A stretch of DNA of 40,624 bases from Gammaproteobacteria bacterium. GTDB lineage: Bacteria; Pseudomonadota; Gammaproteobacteria; Eutrophobiales; Eutrophobiaceae. The stretch lies in assembly GCA_030829985.1 (NCBI GenBank), contig JAURNW010000003.1:1-40624 (forward strand), read 5' to 3'. Under the pieces are notes generated by a model, which worked only from the letters and a program-made list of their open reading frames with translations, searched no databases and had not been told where the DNA came from. Positions 27,867 through 37,318 of this stretch are shown here, in pieces. The position numbers were made by a program, and so were the translations under genes. Within the stretch, counting starts at the first letter, position 1, and each line of letters begins with the position of its first letter.

Positions 27867-29105
27867 TTATAGTGTTATGCCTTCATGTGCAGCAACAGTA
27901 TGAATATCCTTATCGCCACGACCCGATAAATTAGCAATAATTATCGCATCTTTATCCATTTCAGGGGCAATTTTTGCTGTATATGCAAGAGCATGACTTG
28001 ATTCTAATGCGGGAATAATCCCTTCTATTCGCGTCAAATCATGAAACGCCTGCAGTGCTTCAATATCGGTAACTGAAACATAGTTTGCTCGGCCGGTATC
28101 TTTCAGCCATGAGTGTTCAGGCCCTACGCCAGGATAATCCAGGCCTGCTGAAATTGAATGTGTTTCGATTATCTGCCCATATTTGTCTTCCATAAGATAA
28201 GTACGGTTACCATGTAAAACGCCCGGTTTTCCGGCATTTAAAGGCGCCGCATGGCGTCCAGTTTCAATACCATCACCAGCTGCTTCGACACCATAAATTG
28301 CAACGCTCTTATCATCCAGAAAAGGATGAAATAATCCTATCGCATTAGAACCACCACCTACACAAGCAACCAATGAATCTGGAAGTCTTCCTGTCTGATC
28401 AAGACACTGTTGTCGGGCTTCGCGACCAACAACAGCATTAAAATCTCTAACCATGACTGGATATGGATGGGGACCTGCAACTGTACCAATGATATAAAAT
28501 GTATCATCTACATTAGTTACCCAATCGCGCATCGCTTCGTTCAGGGCATCTTTTAACGTTTTTGAGCCTGATTCAACCGGCACAACTTTTGCCCCAAGTA
28601 ATTTCATTCGAAATACGTTCATAGACTGTCGTTGTATATCTTCGGCTCCCATATACACGACACACTCCATGCCATAACGAGCGGCAACGGTTGCTGTAGC
28701 AACACCGTGTTGACCGGCACCAGTCTCTGCAATGACCCGTCGTTTACCCATGAGTTTTGCTAATAAGGCCTGACCCACCGTATTATTAATCTTGTGCGCA
28801 CCAGTATGGTTTAAATCTTCCCGCTTCAGATATATTTGTGCACCACCAAGTTGCTCGCTCCAGCGTTTTGCATGATATAAAGGGGAAGGTCGCCCTACGT
28901 AGTGTTTTAAATCGTGCTCAAACTCAGCAATAAAATCAGGATCTTTTGCATATTTAAAATAAGCCTCTTCAAGCTCTTGAAGTGGTCCCATTAACGTCTC
29001 AGACACAAACCGGCCACCATAAGGGCCAAAATGGCCACGTATATCAGGCATAGACTTAAATGAGTCGATGTCTGAATTATCTATTTTTTTATTTACTTCA
29101 AGCAT
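27867..29105 (-). CDS. trpB: Tryptophan synthase beta subunit
   Basis: This PLP enzyme condenses indole with serine. The 412 residues contain the PLP lysine K105 in [29 protein letters not shown], the phosphate-binding [10 protein letters not shown] and [10 protein letters not shown]-like [10 protein letters not shown]. The family core begins at [21 protein letters not shown], so about 18 extra residues precede it. An internal ATG at residue 19 could be the real start. With the annotated ATG the gene overlaps trpF by eight bases, which suggests coupled translation. Confidence 0.97.
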   Translation of the reverse strand: MLEVNKKIDNSDIDSFKSMPDIRGHFGPYGGRFVSETLMGPLQELEEAYFKYAKDPDFIAEFEHDLKHYVGRPSPLYHAKRWSEQLGGAQIYLKREDLNHTGAHKINNTVGQALLAKLMGKRRVIAETGAGQHGVATATVAARYGMECVVYMGAEDIQRQSMNVFRMKLLGAKVVPVESGSKTLKDALNEAMRDWVTNVDDTFYIIGTVAGPHPYPVMVRDFNAVVGREARQQCLDQTGRLPDSLVACVGGGSNAIGLFHPFLDDKSVAIYGVEAAGDGIETGRHAAPLNAGKPGVLHGNRTYLMEDKYGQIIETHSISAGLDYPGVGPEHSWLKDTGRANYVSVTDIEALQAFHDLTRIEGIIPALESSHALAYTAKIAPEMDKDAIIIANLSGRGDKDIHTVAAHEGITL

Positions 29106-29718
29106 TCATAGTCTCACTAATAAATTTTTTAATTTTGTTGGCGTCTTTAATGCCTTTTTCCTTCTCAACACCACCACTCACATCCACCGCATATGGGCGG
29201 ACCTGACAAATCGCTTTTTTTACATTATTTTCATCCAAACCACCGGCAAGTATTAACGGTTTCGATAATTGCTTTGGGATAATCTCCCAATCAAACATTT
29301 CTCCGGTACCACCTGGAATTCCTTTTACATAGGTATCCAACAATAATGCTTTAGCTGAAGGATACTTATTAATTTCCTCCTCTAAACTAATCGTTTTCTG
29401 CATCCTTATAGCTTTAATATAAGGCCTCTTGTATAAAGCGCAAGCCTGTTCCGACTCTTGTCCATGAAATTGGAGCGTATCAATCACAACTTGCTCTAAT
29501 ACCTCATGAATATAACCTTCATCAGCATCTACAAATAAACCAACACAATTAATAAAAGGAGCCAAACTCCTGGTTATCTGGCTGGCAATATCTATTGATA
29601 CATAGCGGGGACTGTGTTTATAAAATACCAATCCAATAGCATCCGCACCAGCCGAAACTGCCATATTGGCATCTTCAAGATTGGTAATCCCGCAAATTTT
29701 TACTCGGGTACGATTCAT
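29098..29718 (-). CDS. trpF: Phosphoribosylanthranilate isomerase
   Basis: TrpF converts phosphoribosylanthranilate to the carboxyphenylamino-deoxyribulose phosphate in tryptophan synthesis. The roughly 206-residue TIM barrel has the catalytic Cys in [46 protein letters not shown] and the catalytic Asp in [10 protein letters not shown] chose the ATG at 29718 because GGA lies five bases upstream and the protein then starts [12 protein letters not shown] as in the family; an in-frame ATG three codons earlier (29727) is the alternative. It follows truA by about 30 bases. Confidence 0.95.
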   Translation of the reverse strand: MNRTRVKICGITNLEDANMAVSAGADAIGLVFYKHSPRYVSIDIASQITRSLAPFINCVGLFVDADEGYIHEVLEQVVIDTLQFHGQESEQACALYKRPYIKAIRMQKTISLEEEINKYPSAKALLLDTYVKGIPGGTGEMFDWEIIPKQLSKPLILAGGLDENNVKKAICQVRPYAVDVSGGVEKEKGIKDANKIKKFISETMNA

Positions 29719-29749
29719 TTTTTCCATGTAGAATTTTTAAATAATTACT

Positions 29750-30541
29750 TTAATGGCCTATGCCAAATTTTTCTAATACTGTTTTTGACTCTGGTATCGA
29801 AAAACGTGCCGGATATTGAATATTTACCAGATACAAACCATCCGGAGGAGCAGTTACGCCACCAGATGTTCTATCTCTTGCAGCCAAAACATCCGCAGCC
29901 CAATTAACCTCTTTTTTCTCCAGTCCTATAGCCATTAGTACACCGGCTATATTTCTTACCATATGATGTAAAAAAGCATTTGCGCATAATGTAATGACTA
30001 TCCAATCATCAAGTCTATCCATGTCAAAGCTATGTATTGTTCGAACGGGTGATTTAGCCTGACAAGCAACGGCCCTATATGAGGTAAAGTCATGCTCTCC
30101 GACAAAACATTTTGAGGCCTGTTTCATCTTTTCAAAATCAAGTGGTCGGCATTCCCAGGTGACTAATCCATTGAGTATAGCCGGACGTGCCTGTCGATTT
30201 AAAATCAAATACTGATAAGTTCTGCGTTCAGCGCTAAACCGAGCGTGAAAATCGTCATGGATATCTATTGCCCAGATTACGGCAATATCTTTAGAAAGTA
30301 TTGTATTAGTGCCTAAAACCCATGCATGGTTATCTCGTTGCGATGAGGTTTCAAAATGAACTATCTGCTGGATTGCGTGTACGCCAGTATCGGTCCTCCC
30401 GGCACAATGAACCCTGATCTGCTCATTCGCAATTTTTGATAACGCAGATTCCAGTGTTTCTTGTATTGTTGGAGAGATAGATTGTCTTTGCCAACCAAAA
30501 TAATTACAACCTGCGTATTCGATTCCCAGCGCAATTTTCAT
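29750..30541 (-). CDS. truA: tRNA pseudouridine synthase A
   Basis: TruA makes pseudouridine at positions 38-40 of the tRNA anticodon stem. The 263 residues have the catalytic Asp D51 in CAGRTDTGVHA, the N-terminal LGIEYAGCNYFGWQRQ, FHARFSAERRTYQY, FTSYRAVACQAKSPVRTI, and FLHHMVRNIAGVLMAIG. The length is normal. It follows fimV with about 100 non-coding bases and precedes trpF, as in Pseudomonas and many other gammaproteobacteria. Confidence 0.97.
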   Translation of the reverse strand: MKIALGIEYAGCNYFGWQRQSISPTIQETLESALSKIANEQIRVHCAGRTDTGVHAIQQIVHFETSSQRDNHAWVLGTNTILSKDIAVIWAIDIHDDFHARFSAERRTYQYLILNRQARPAILNGLVTWECRPLDFEKMKQASKCFVGEHDFTSYRAVACQAKSPVRTIHSFDMDRLDDWIVITLCANAFLHHMVRNIAGVLMAIGLEKKEVNWAADVLAARDRTSGGVTAPPDGLYLVNIQYPARFSIPESKTVLEKFGIGH

Positions 30542-30644
30542 TCTGTACTGGTCTTATTGGTGATTAGACAAATAGAATCAGCTTACTTAGGCTGGTTGTA
30601 GCAACATAAAATTAAATCATTCTGTTGAATTAATTTTTAATATA

Positions 30645-33560
30645 CTAAACCTGTCCTAATAGATCCTCAGCTTGTTTTCGTTGCTCATCATTGCCGTCAG
30701 CCATTACCTCGTCAAGAATAACTTTGGCACTGTCCTTATCACCTAATTCAACATAAGCCTTGGCAAGATCAAGTTTGGTAGCAATTTCATCATCAGCACT
30801 TTGTTCATCTGGTTGTGATGCTCTGGGAACAAATACCGTATGTTCATCATCATCGTCGTCATCTTCATCCAAATCGACACTTTTTGGTATTTCAACTGTC
30901 CCATCAAAATCAAGACTTATGTCGTCTTCTGATGACTCAGAATCATCATCCAGGTTAAATTCTATGTCCATCTCTGAATCACTGCTAATGTCTTCAGACG
31001 ATTCAATTGACAAATCAGTCTCTCCATCACCATCTGCAGTCATATCAAAATCAAGAGAGATCTCATCATCCGCTTCAGTTCCAGCATTGTCCTCTTCAAT
31101 ATCAAGTTCGATTGAGGCATCATCTTCTTGAATTTCGAGACTCATATCCAAGGCATTATCATCTGTTTCACTGGACGCTGACTCTAATTCAGGAACAGCC
31201 AGATCAATTTCTAAACCAGCATCATCTGCATCGTCCTCACTTGTTTCAATCTCAGGAGCGGCATCATCTTCTTCATTTATACTAAGGTCGAAATCAAGCA
31301 GATTATCATCATCCGTTGATTCGTCTGAATCAGAGGCATCACCTAAGTCAAACTCAACCGTCGCATTATCGTCACCTGCTTCGCCTTTTTCATTTGAAAT
31401 AGACTCATCATTATCCTCTATTTCCAGATCCAGTAATTCAGAAATATCAGCACCAGCGCCAGTTGCAGCAGTTACATCAACAAAACCACCACCGGTAGTA
31501 TCCGCCGCGGCATCGTCTTCATCATCATCACCTGCTTCGAATAATGCTCTTGAAGGAGACATTTCCTGCCACATAGCGACGGCCATATTCCAGTGTTCTC
31601 CTTCACCACCCAAAATTTCATGCAGAACTTTTGCTTCATCTTCGTAACTTTTCTTGTTACCTGATGTGTAAAATACTTCCAGCAGTTTTGTATGGTATTC
31701 AGGGTTTTCTGGGTCATCTTTGATTACATTTCGAACGAATTCTTCAGCTTGATCAAACTGTTCAAATGCTAGATAGGTATTAACCTCTTGCAGTGGGTCT
31801 TCATCAGATTCTTCTTCTACAGGGGCTGCTTGAACTGGGGTACCTTGTGCAGGAGTATCATCTTCATCCGCGACTTGCATTTCAGCATCACTACCTGCCA
31901 CATCTTTGATAATGGTCTCTGCTTCTGCTTCTGCATCTGCGTCAGGCAGAACAGTGACCGCTTCTGAATCTGGCATTTCATCATCAGCGTCACCCAAGTC
32001 AGTAGAATCAAAGTCAGGAAATGCCTCTTCCGTCATTGCATCTATATCAATAGTTTCCGCAGAGTCTTTTTTGAATTTCATAATCACGATGATGATTATC
32101 AGCACAATCAAAACTGCAGCGATTGCCATACCTACCATCGGATTACCGAAAAGGATTTCTTTAACAGGACCAAGGTACTGATCGACCATACCCATAATAC
32201 CGTCAGAATTAGCAGTCGGCTCAGACTCAATTACATCAATAACTTCTTCTTCAACAACCTCAAGTGTCTCTGCTTCATCAGCAATCATTTCATCCGCATC
32301 TTCTACCACGGCTTGATCGTCTATTGCTTCTTCAATGCCTTCCTCAACTTCCGCTACTGCTGCAGAATCCACATCAGTCATTGTTTCATCAACTATGGAC
32401 TCGACTTCTTCAGTCATTCCTTCTGATGTAATGGCTTGCTCTTGCAACGCTGCTAATTCATCGTCTTTTAAAGATAATAGTCGTTTCAGATCGTCGAGTA
32501 ACGCTTCTGACTCTTGAAGTTGATCTTTTAACTCCATATTCTCACGTGTCAATGCTTGAATAGACTCCTGTGCTAATGCCAGATCATCCCCAACGCCTGA
32601 GTCTACACTCGAAACCTGTTGCGTAGCTTCATCTGTATCATCAGCGGCGACCAGCTTAAGTTCGGCGTCTGCTTCAACCGTTTCTGCATCAGTATCAGTA
32701 GCAGTTGAATCTGGCACCGAACTGATTTCTGGACGTTCAGAAACTGCACCGGATAGGTTATCTTTAATGTTATCCCAGACAGCATGTTGTGATTGAACAT
32801 CGGCCAATGCTTCAGCATTAGAAAGCGCAATGAGTTCACTTTCATTTGGCATACGAAGTATCTGACCACGCTTTAAACCATTAATGTTTTGGTTTAAAAA
32901 TGCATCCGGATTAGCACGTAGTAAGGCCAGCATCATTTGGTTGACACTGGTAGATGAATCTGAGCGCATTGCTGATGCAATAGACCATAAAGTATCTGAA
33001 TCTGAAGTCGGCCCGTAATCGCCAGCAGAGTAATTTACATTTGGCGAAGTAACTGAACTGACGGGTTGTTCGAAATCATCTGTATAGATAACTTTTTCAG
33101 CTGGTTCAGCCATTGCCTCACTACTTGGTTGACTACGAGTAAACTCACCATCACGTGCATTAGGGTCATATAATGGTGGATTGAGTAAAACTGTATATTC
33201 ACGAAATAAGCGTCCATTTGACCAACTTACTTCTACCAAAAAGTTTAAAAATGGTTCACGTATAGAATCCTGGCTATAGACTCGAATGTAATCAGGGCCG
33301 TCATCAACCGCACGTCGTAAAGAAAACTTAAGTTTGCTTAATATAAAGGGACGATCTAATTTTGCTCTGGCAAAGGCTTCACTATCAGCCAGATTAACGG
33401 TTAGGGAATCAAGTTCATCAGCCGTTGGTGAAAGTAATTGAATCCTTGCATCAAACGGCTCATTTAATGCTGAATTCAAATCAAGATTACCTAGCCCAAG
33501 CGCATTTGCTAAAGCAGGAACTAAAGCTAATAAGATGACGATATAAAATTTGCGTTTCAT
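30645..33560 (-). CDS. fimV: FimV-type peptidoglycan-binding polar organiser
   Basis: FimV is an inner-membrane polar hub needed for type IV pilus assembly and twitching. The 971 residues show, in order, a signal peptide (1-20), the FimV N-domain (about 21-131), a LysM-like segment (about 189-238, TLWSIASAMRSDSSTSVNQMM to LKRGQILRMP), a coiled coil (about 326-378), an acidic stretch, a transmembrane segment (about 474-496), a TPR-like region starting DPLQEVNTYLAFEQFDQAE, a very Asp/Glu-rich low-complexity region, and the conserved C-terminal TPR (ATKLDLAKAYVELGDKDSAK). I chose ATG 33560 because the 14 upstream residues would spoil the signal peptide. A second FimV N-domain gene precedes it. 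Confidence 0.95.
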   Translation of the reverse strand: MKRKFYIVILLALVPALANALGLGNLDLNSALNEPFDARIQLLSPTADELDSLTVNLADSEAFARAKLDRPFILSKLKFSLRRAVDDGPDYIRVYSQDSIREPFLNFLVEVSWSNGRLFREYTVLLNPPLYDPNARDGEFTRSQPSSEAMAEPAEKVIYTDDFEQPVSSVTSPNVNYSAGDYGPTSDSDTLWSIASAMRSDSSTSVNQMMLALLRANPDAFLNQNINGLKRGQILRMPNESELIALSNAEALADVQSQHAVWDNIKDNLSGAVSERPEISSVPDSTATDTDAETVEADAELKLVAADDTDEATQQVSSVDSGVGDDLALAQESIQALTRENMELKDQLQESEALLDDLKRLLSLKDDELAALQEQAITSEGMTEEVESIVDETMTDVDSAAVAEVEEGIEEAIDDQAVVEDADEMIADEAETLEVVEEEVIDVIESEPTANSDGIMGMVDQYLGPVKEILFGNPMVGMAIAAVLIVLIIIIVIMKFKKDSAETIDIDAMTEEAFPDFDSTDLGDADDEMPDSEAVTVLPDADAEAEAETIIKDVAGSDAEMQVADEDDTPAQGTPVQAAPVEEESDEDPLQEVNTYLAFEQFDQAEEFVRNVIKDDPENPEYHTKLLEVFYTSGNKKSYEDEAKVLHEILGGEGEHWNMAVAMWQEMSPSRALFEAGDDDEDDAAADTTGGGFVDVTAATGAGADISELLDLEIEDNDESISNEKGEAGDDNATVEFDLGDASDSDESTDDDNLLDFDLSINEEDDAAPEIETSEDDADDAGLEIDLAVPELESASSETDDNALDMSLEIQEDDASIELDIEEDNAGTEADDEISLDFDMTADGDGETDLSIESSEDISSDSEMDIEFNLDDDSESSEDDISLDFDGTVEIPKSVDLDEDDDDDDEHTVFVPRASQPDEQSADDEIATKLDLAKAYVELGDKDSAKVILDEVMADGNDEQRKQAEDLLGQV

Positions 33561-33582
33561 TTTTACTTCAATTTCCTTGAAA

Positions 33583-33966
33583 TCAATTATGTGGAGGATC
33601 AATCAAAAAAGAATATTCCCTGACGACATGACCATCAGACCAGCCTATGTCTAATGTAAATTCGACAATTGGCTCACGAATAACATCTTTACTGGTGATC
33701 TTGAGAATATTAATCCCATCACTTTTCAAAACTTTGTATTTTAACTGGTATCGAGATGCATAATCTGTAAGCGGATGCCTTAATTCGATCTTTAGATCAT
33801 CGATTTCAGCCGCATCATCTGTTTTCAGCTCAATTCTGACATCAAGCAATTGATTTAAATGAGAATTTAGCTCAGCTTCAGACAATGCGAGTGCGTGGGC
33901 TGCAAGAGTATAAAAGCCCAAACATGTGAGCATTAATAACTTAAATATTATTTTGTAGACACCCAT
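33583..33966 (-). CDS. Stand-alone FimV N-terminal-domain protein
   Basis: This 127-residue secreted protein has a signal peptide (about 1-25, FKLLMLTCLGFYTLAAHA) and a single domain homologous to residues 21-131 of the adjacent FimV. Compare LNSHLNQLLDVRIEL with LNSALNEPFDARIQL, VIREPIVEFTLDIGWSDG with SIREPFLNFLVEVSWSNG, and VREYSFLIDPP with FREYTVLLNPP. LysM, coiled coil, membrane segment and cytoplasmic TPRs are absent. It ends 22 bases before fimV, so both are probably made together. It appears to be a complete small gene rather than a broken fimV, since it has its own signal peptide and a natural stop after the domain. A periplasmic modulator or partner of FimV is a guess. Confidence 0.85.
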   Translation of the reverse strand: MGVYKIIFKLLMLTCLGFYTLAAHALALSEAELNSHLNQLLDVRIELKTDDAAEIDDLKIELRHPLTDYASRYQLKYKVLKSDGINILKITSKDVIREPIVEFTLDIGWSDGHVVREYSFLIDPPHN

Positions 33967-34121
33967 TAATTTGCACGCTATGTTATTGTTTCATATAGTA
34001 ATTATATTTCCTTATACTACAATACTCATATATTTCAGAATACAATTTAACTACATTTACAATCGATTTAGTAAACTTTAGAACTTGCGAATGTGCTTTA
34101 TATATAACCGATAACTATAGT

Positions 34122-35144
34122 TTATAAGTAGTGTTTTACCAGAATTTCAGCGATTTGAACACTATTTAATGCCGCACCTTTACGAACATTATCTGAAACC
34201 ACCCACATATTCAGGCCACGTGGATGTGAAATATCTTCTCTTATACGACCAACAAATACAGGATCTTCCCCCGCAGCTTCTGTCACAGCAGTAGGGTACC
34301 CACCATCTTCATGATCATCAATGACAGTTATACCTGGCATGTTCACAAGTAATTCTTTTGCTGCCAGCGCACTGATCTTCTCTTTGGTTTCGATATGAAT
34401 AGCTTCTGAATGCCCATAAAAAACCGGAACCCTTACAGCAGTTGGATTAACCAGAATTGATTCATCTTCAAATATCTTTCGTGTTTCCCACACCATTTTC
34501 ATTTCTTCCTTGGTGTAGCCATTATCCTGAAAGACATCGATATGAGGTAAGACATTGAATGCGATTTGTTTCGGATAGACCTCACATTCAATGTCTTTTC
34601 CATTGAGAAGAGCCGCCGTTTGTTTTGCGAGTTCTTCTATTGCTTCTTTACCGGTGCCTGAAACTGCTTGGTAGGTACACACATTGATGCGTTCTATACC
34701 GACCGCATCATAGATTGGTTTTAGCGCAACCAACATTTGAATTGTTGAACAATTCGGATTAGCGATAATGCCACGATTCTTGAAATCCGCGACTGCGTGC
34801 GGATTTACCTCTGGCACGACCAATGGAATATCATGGTCATAACGAAATTGAGAGGTATTATCCACTACTACACAACCCGCCTCAGCAGCAATTGGTGCAT
34901 AGATAGCAGAAACTGATGCACCTGGTGAAAAAAGTCCTATTTGAACTTTACTAAAATCAAACGTTTCGAGGTCTTCAACAATAAGTTGCTTATTTTTAAA
35001 CTGAATACGTTTACCAGCAGAACGACTACTGGCCAAGGCATATACCTCACCTACAGGAAAATCACGTTGTTCCAGAATAGACAACATGGTTTCACCCACT
35101 GCACCTGTCGCGCCAACAACAGCGACATTAAATTTTTCACTCAT
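34122..35144 (-). CDS. asd: Aspartate-semialdehyde dehydrogenase
   Basis: Asd reduces aspartyl phosphate to aspartate semialdehyde for lysine/DAP, threonine and methionine synthesis. The 340 residues have the NADP loop VVGATGAVGETML, the nucleophile C132 in IANPNCSTIQM, the AVSGTGKEAIEEL region and the C-terminal catalytic His in RVPVFYGHSEAIHIE. The size is that of the shorter Pseudomonas/Gram-positive type rather than the 367-residue E. coli type. It follows leuB by 39 bases and precedes the FimV-domain genes by 155 bases. Confidence 0.97.
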   Translation of the reverse strand: MSEKFNVAVVGATGAVGETMLSILEQRDFPVGEVYALASSRSAGKRIQFKNKQLIVEDLETFDFSKVQIGLFSPGASVSAIYAPIAAEAGCVVVDNTSQFRYDHDIPLVVPEVNPHAVADFKNRGIIANPNCSTIQMLVALKPIYDAVGIERINVCTYQAVSGTGKEAIEELAKQTAALLNGKDIECEVYPKQIAFNVLPHIDVFQDNGYTKEEMKMVWETRKIFEDESILVNPTAVRVPVFYGHSEAIHIETKEKISALAAKELLVNMPGITVIDDHEDGGYPTAVTEAAGEDPVFVGRIREDISHPRGLNMWVVSDNVRKGAALNSVQIAEILVKHYL

Positions 35145-35183
35145 TTCTATATTCCAAATCGAATTAAATTAATAATTATAGCT

Positions 35184-36275
35184 TCACGCTACACAGACTA
35201 CTTTTAAGGCTGATACAACCGCGTCACCCATTTCATTCGTGCCAATACAACTGGTACCGTCAGAATAAATATCTTTTGTCCTTAGTCCTTTCGACAGGAC
35301 CTGACTGACTGCTTGTTCAATTTGATCCGCTAATTTAACTTCAGCCAATGAATACCGTAATAACATGGATAAAGATAATATTGTAGCTAGTGGATTCGCA
35401 ACATCCTGACCGGCAATATCAGGTGCAGAACCATGAATCGGCTCATACATACCAGTGCCATCACTAGCCAGCGATGCAGACGGCAACATCCCGATAGAGC
35501 CGGTTAACATTGAAGCAAGATCAGACAAGATGTCGCCAAATAAATTGGTCGTCAAGAGTACATCGAATTGTTTTGGCGTACGCACTAATTGCATAGCAGC
35601 GTTATCAACGTACATATGTTGCAACTCAATATCGGGATAATCCCTGGCAATATCACTAACGACTTCTCGCCACAATTCTGTTGCTTCGAGTACATTTGCC
35701 TTATCAACCGAACAAACGCGTCCCTGGCGCTTAGCTGCGACATCAAAAGCTACTCTTGCAATCCGTTCAATCTCGCTTTCACTATAGACCAGCGTGTTAT
35801 ATCCCTGTCGCTGTCCATCATCGAGCGTTCGAATACCCCTCGGTTCGCCAAAGTAGATACCACCGGTCAGTTCTCTCACAATCATTATGTCGAGATTACT
35901 GACGTACTCTGCTTTCAAACTGGAGGCCTCTGCCAATTGTGGAAAAAGCACCGCAGGGCGTAAATTGGCAAATAATCCCAATGCTGAACGAATTGCCAAC
36001 AAACCACGCTCTGGTCGCAATGCGCGCTCGATAGATTCCCATTTAGGGCCTCCTACCGCGCCTAACAATACAGCAGCAGATTCTTTAGCTTTGGCCAGCG
36101 TTTCATCTGGTAACGGAACACCCGCAGCATCAACCGCACAGCCACCCAATAGACCATGGTCAATATCCAGATTCAGACCACGTTCATTGATTAAATAGGT
36201 TAGCACTTTCTCGGCCTGAGCAACTATCTCAGGTCCAATACCGTCACCCGGCAAAATTAAAATTTTCTTAGTCAC
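35184..36275 (-). CDS. leuB: 3-isopropylmalate dehydrogenase
   Basis: LeuB oxidatively decarboxylates 3-isopropylmalate in leucine synthesis. The 363-residue form has the metal and substrate motifs [20 protein letters not shown] (substrate Arg), [14 protein letters not shown], and [26 protein letters not shown], ending with the nucleotide-binding [13 protein letters not shown] chose the GTG at 36275 because the family starts [13 protein letters not shown]; a longer GTG start at 36308 would add a hydrophobic 11-residue extension. leuC and leuD, which usually precede it, are absent. Confidence 0.95.
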   Translation of the reverse strand: MTKKILILPGDGIGPEIVAQAEKVLTYLINERGLNLDIDHGLLGGCAVDAAGVPLPDETLAKAKESAAVLLGAVGGPKWESIERALRPERGLLAIRSALGLFANLRPAVLFPQLAEASSLKAEYVSNLDIMIVRELTGGIYFGEPRGIRTLDDGQRQGYNTLVYSESEIERIARVAFDVAAKRQGRVCSVDKANVLEATELWREVVSDIARDYPDIELQHMYVDNAAMQLVRTPKQFDVLLTTNLFGDILSDLASMLTGSIGMLPSASLASDGTGMYEPIHGSAPDIAGQDVANPLATILSLSMLLRYSLAEVKLADQIEQAVSQVLSKGLRTKDIYSDGTSCIGTNEMGDAVVSALKVVCVA

Positions 36276-36383
36276 AATCAAATAAAATCCAATTAATAAA
36301 AAATACACTATTTATAAAGGGCGCAAAGGATACATCAACATCAAGTCAGGCACTAATACTGGAATCGGGTTTTACGGCTTATA

Positions 36384-37292
36384 TCAAGTTTTTTCTTTGA
36401 ATACGCTAATCAAACCAGCGAAAATGATAAAAACGCCGCCAATATATTCAAAATGACTGACAATCTCGCTCGTCAAAAGTGCAGCTGAAACTGCGCCTGC
36501 AACAACCTCCAATAAAAAAATGACGGAAGAGCGCTGAATGGGAAGGTTTGTAACACCATATTGAGCCGTCCACGTCATGATAAACATGAATGGAAATCCC
36601 ATTAATAATGCTAATGTGCCTGAATTAAACGTTAATTCAGGCATAGGAACATGTTGCAGCAAAATGACACATCCTGTGACGGCAATGACACCTAACCATG
36701 AAGCGCCCATTTTTAGCAATACCGGTGTCTTCCCCATCTTTCTAATAACAATATTTGTACACGCAAAGGCCATCCCTGAGGTAATAGCATAAATATCAGC
36801 AAGACTTATTGATTTATTGAAGAATAAATTTGCATCCCACAACATCAAGACCGCACCGGTCATCGCCAAAATTAACGCAAAAAAACTGAGTCTGGTAATA
36901 CGTTCCCGGAGTATAAGAATAGCCAATAAAATCGACCAAATCGGTGACAGATAAAACAACAATAAAACGCGAACAACCTCTCCCTCTAACATAGCTAATA
37001 TAAACCCAAGATTGGTCCAACCAGCAAAAAGACCAATGAGGATATAATCGAGTTTGTGTTCTAATAATTCACCCCGCGCCCGAAAGCAACCAGGAAAAAG
37101 AATAAGCATGGCTGTACAAAAGATAATCAATGTCGACCACAAACCCGGAACACCCATACCTTCCAATACTCTGATTGGGTACCAAAGCAGTCCCCAGAGA
37201 ATTGCAGCGACAATACAAGATAATGCCGCAAAGTGATGTGATGTTTGTTGGGAAGAAAGAGTTGATAACATATACTTAGATTTTTTTACCAT
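36384..37292 (-). CDS. EamA/DMT-family transporter
   Basis: This protein of about 302 residues has ten predicted hydrophobic helices in two EamA repeats (roughly 15-140 and 155-295), with segments such as AAILWGLLWYPIRVLEG, FYLSPIWSILLAILILRERI and SSVIFLLEVVAGAVSAALL. The family exports or imports small metabolites such as amino acids; the substrate is unknown here. The start is uncertain: ATG at 37292 is used, with ATG 37271 or TTG 37307 as alternatives, none with a clear ribosome-binding site. It diverges from dapC with about 26 bases or fewer between starts. Confidence 0.88.
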   Translation of the reverse strand: MVKKSKYMLSTLSSQQTSHHFAALSCIVAAILWGLLWYPIRVLEGMGVPGLWSTLIIFCTAMLILFPGCFRARGELLEHKLDYILIGLFAGWTNLGFILAMLEGEVVRVLLLFYLSPIWSILLAILILRERITRLSFFALILAMTGAVLMLWDANLFFNKSISLADIYAITSGMAFACTNIVIRKMGKTPVLLKMGASWLGVIAVTGCVILLQHVPMPELTFNSGTLALLMGFPFMFIMTWTAQYGVTNLPIQRSSVIFLLEVVAGAVSAALLTSEIVSHFEYIGGVFIIFAGLISVFKEKT

Positions 37293-37318
37293 TAAATAAC
37301 ACAACAATAATCTTTCTC

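Noticed and set aside
30760-32517. Several plus-strand Ser-rich frames opposite fimV
   Set aside because: They are the antisense of Asp/Glu-rich codons (GAT, GAA give ATC, TTC, TCA), so the open frames are a composition effect.
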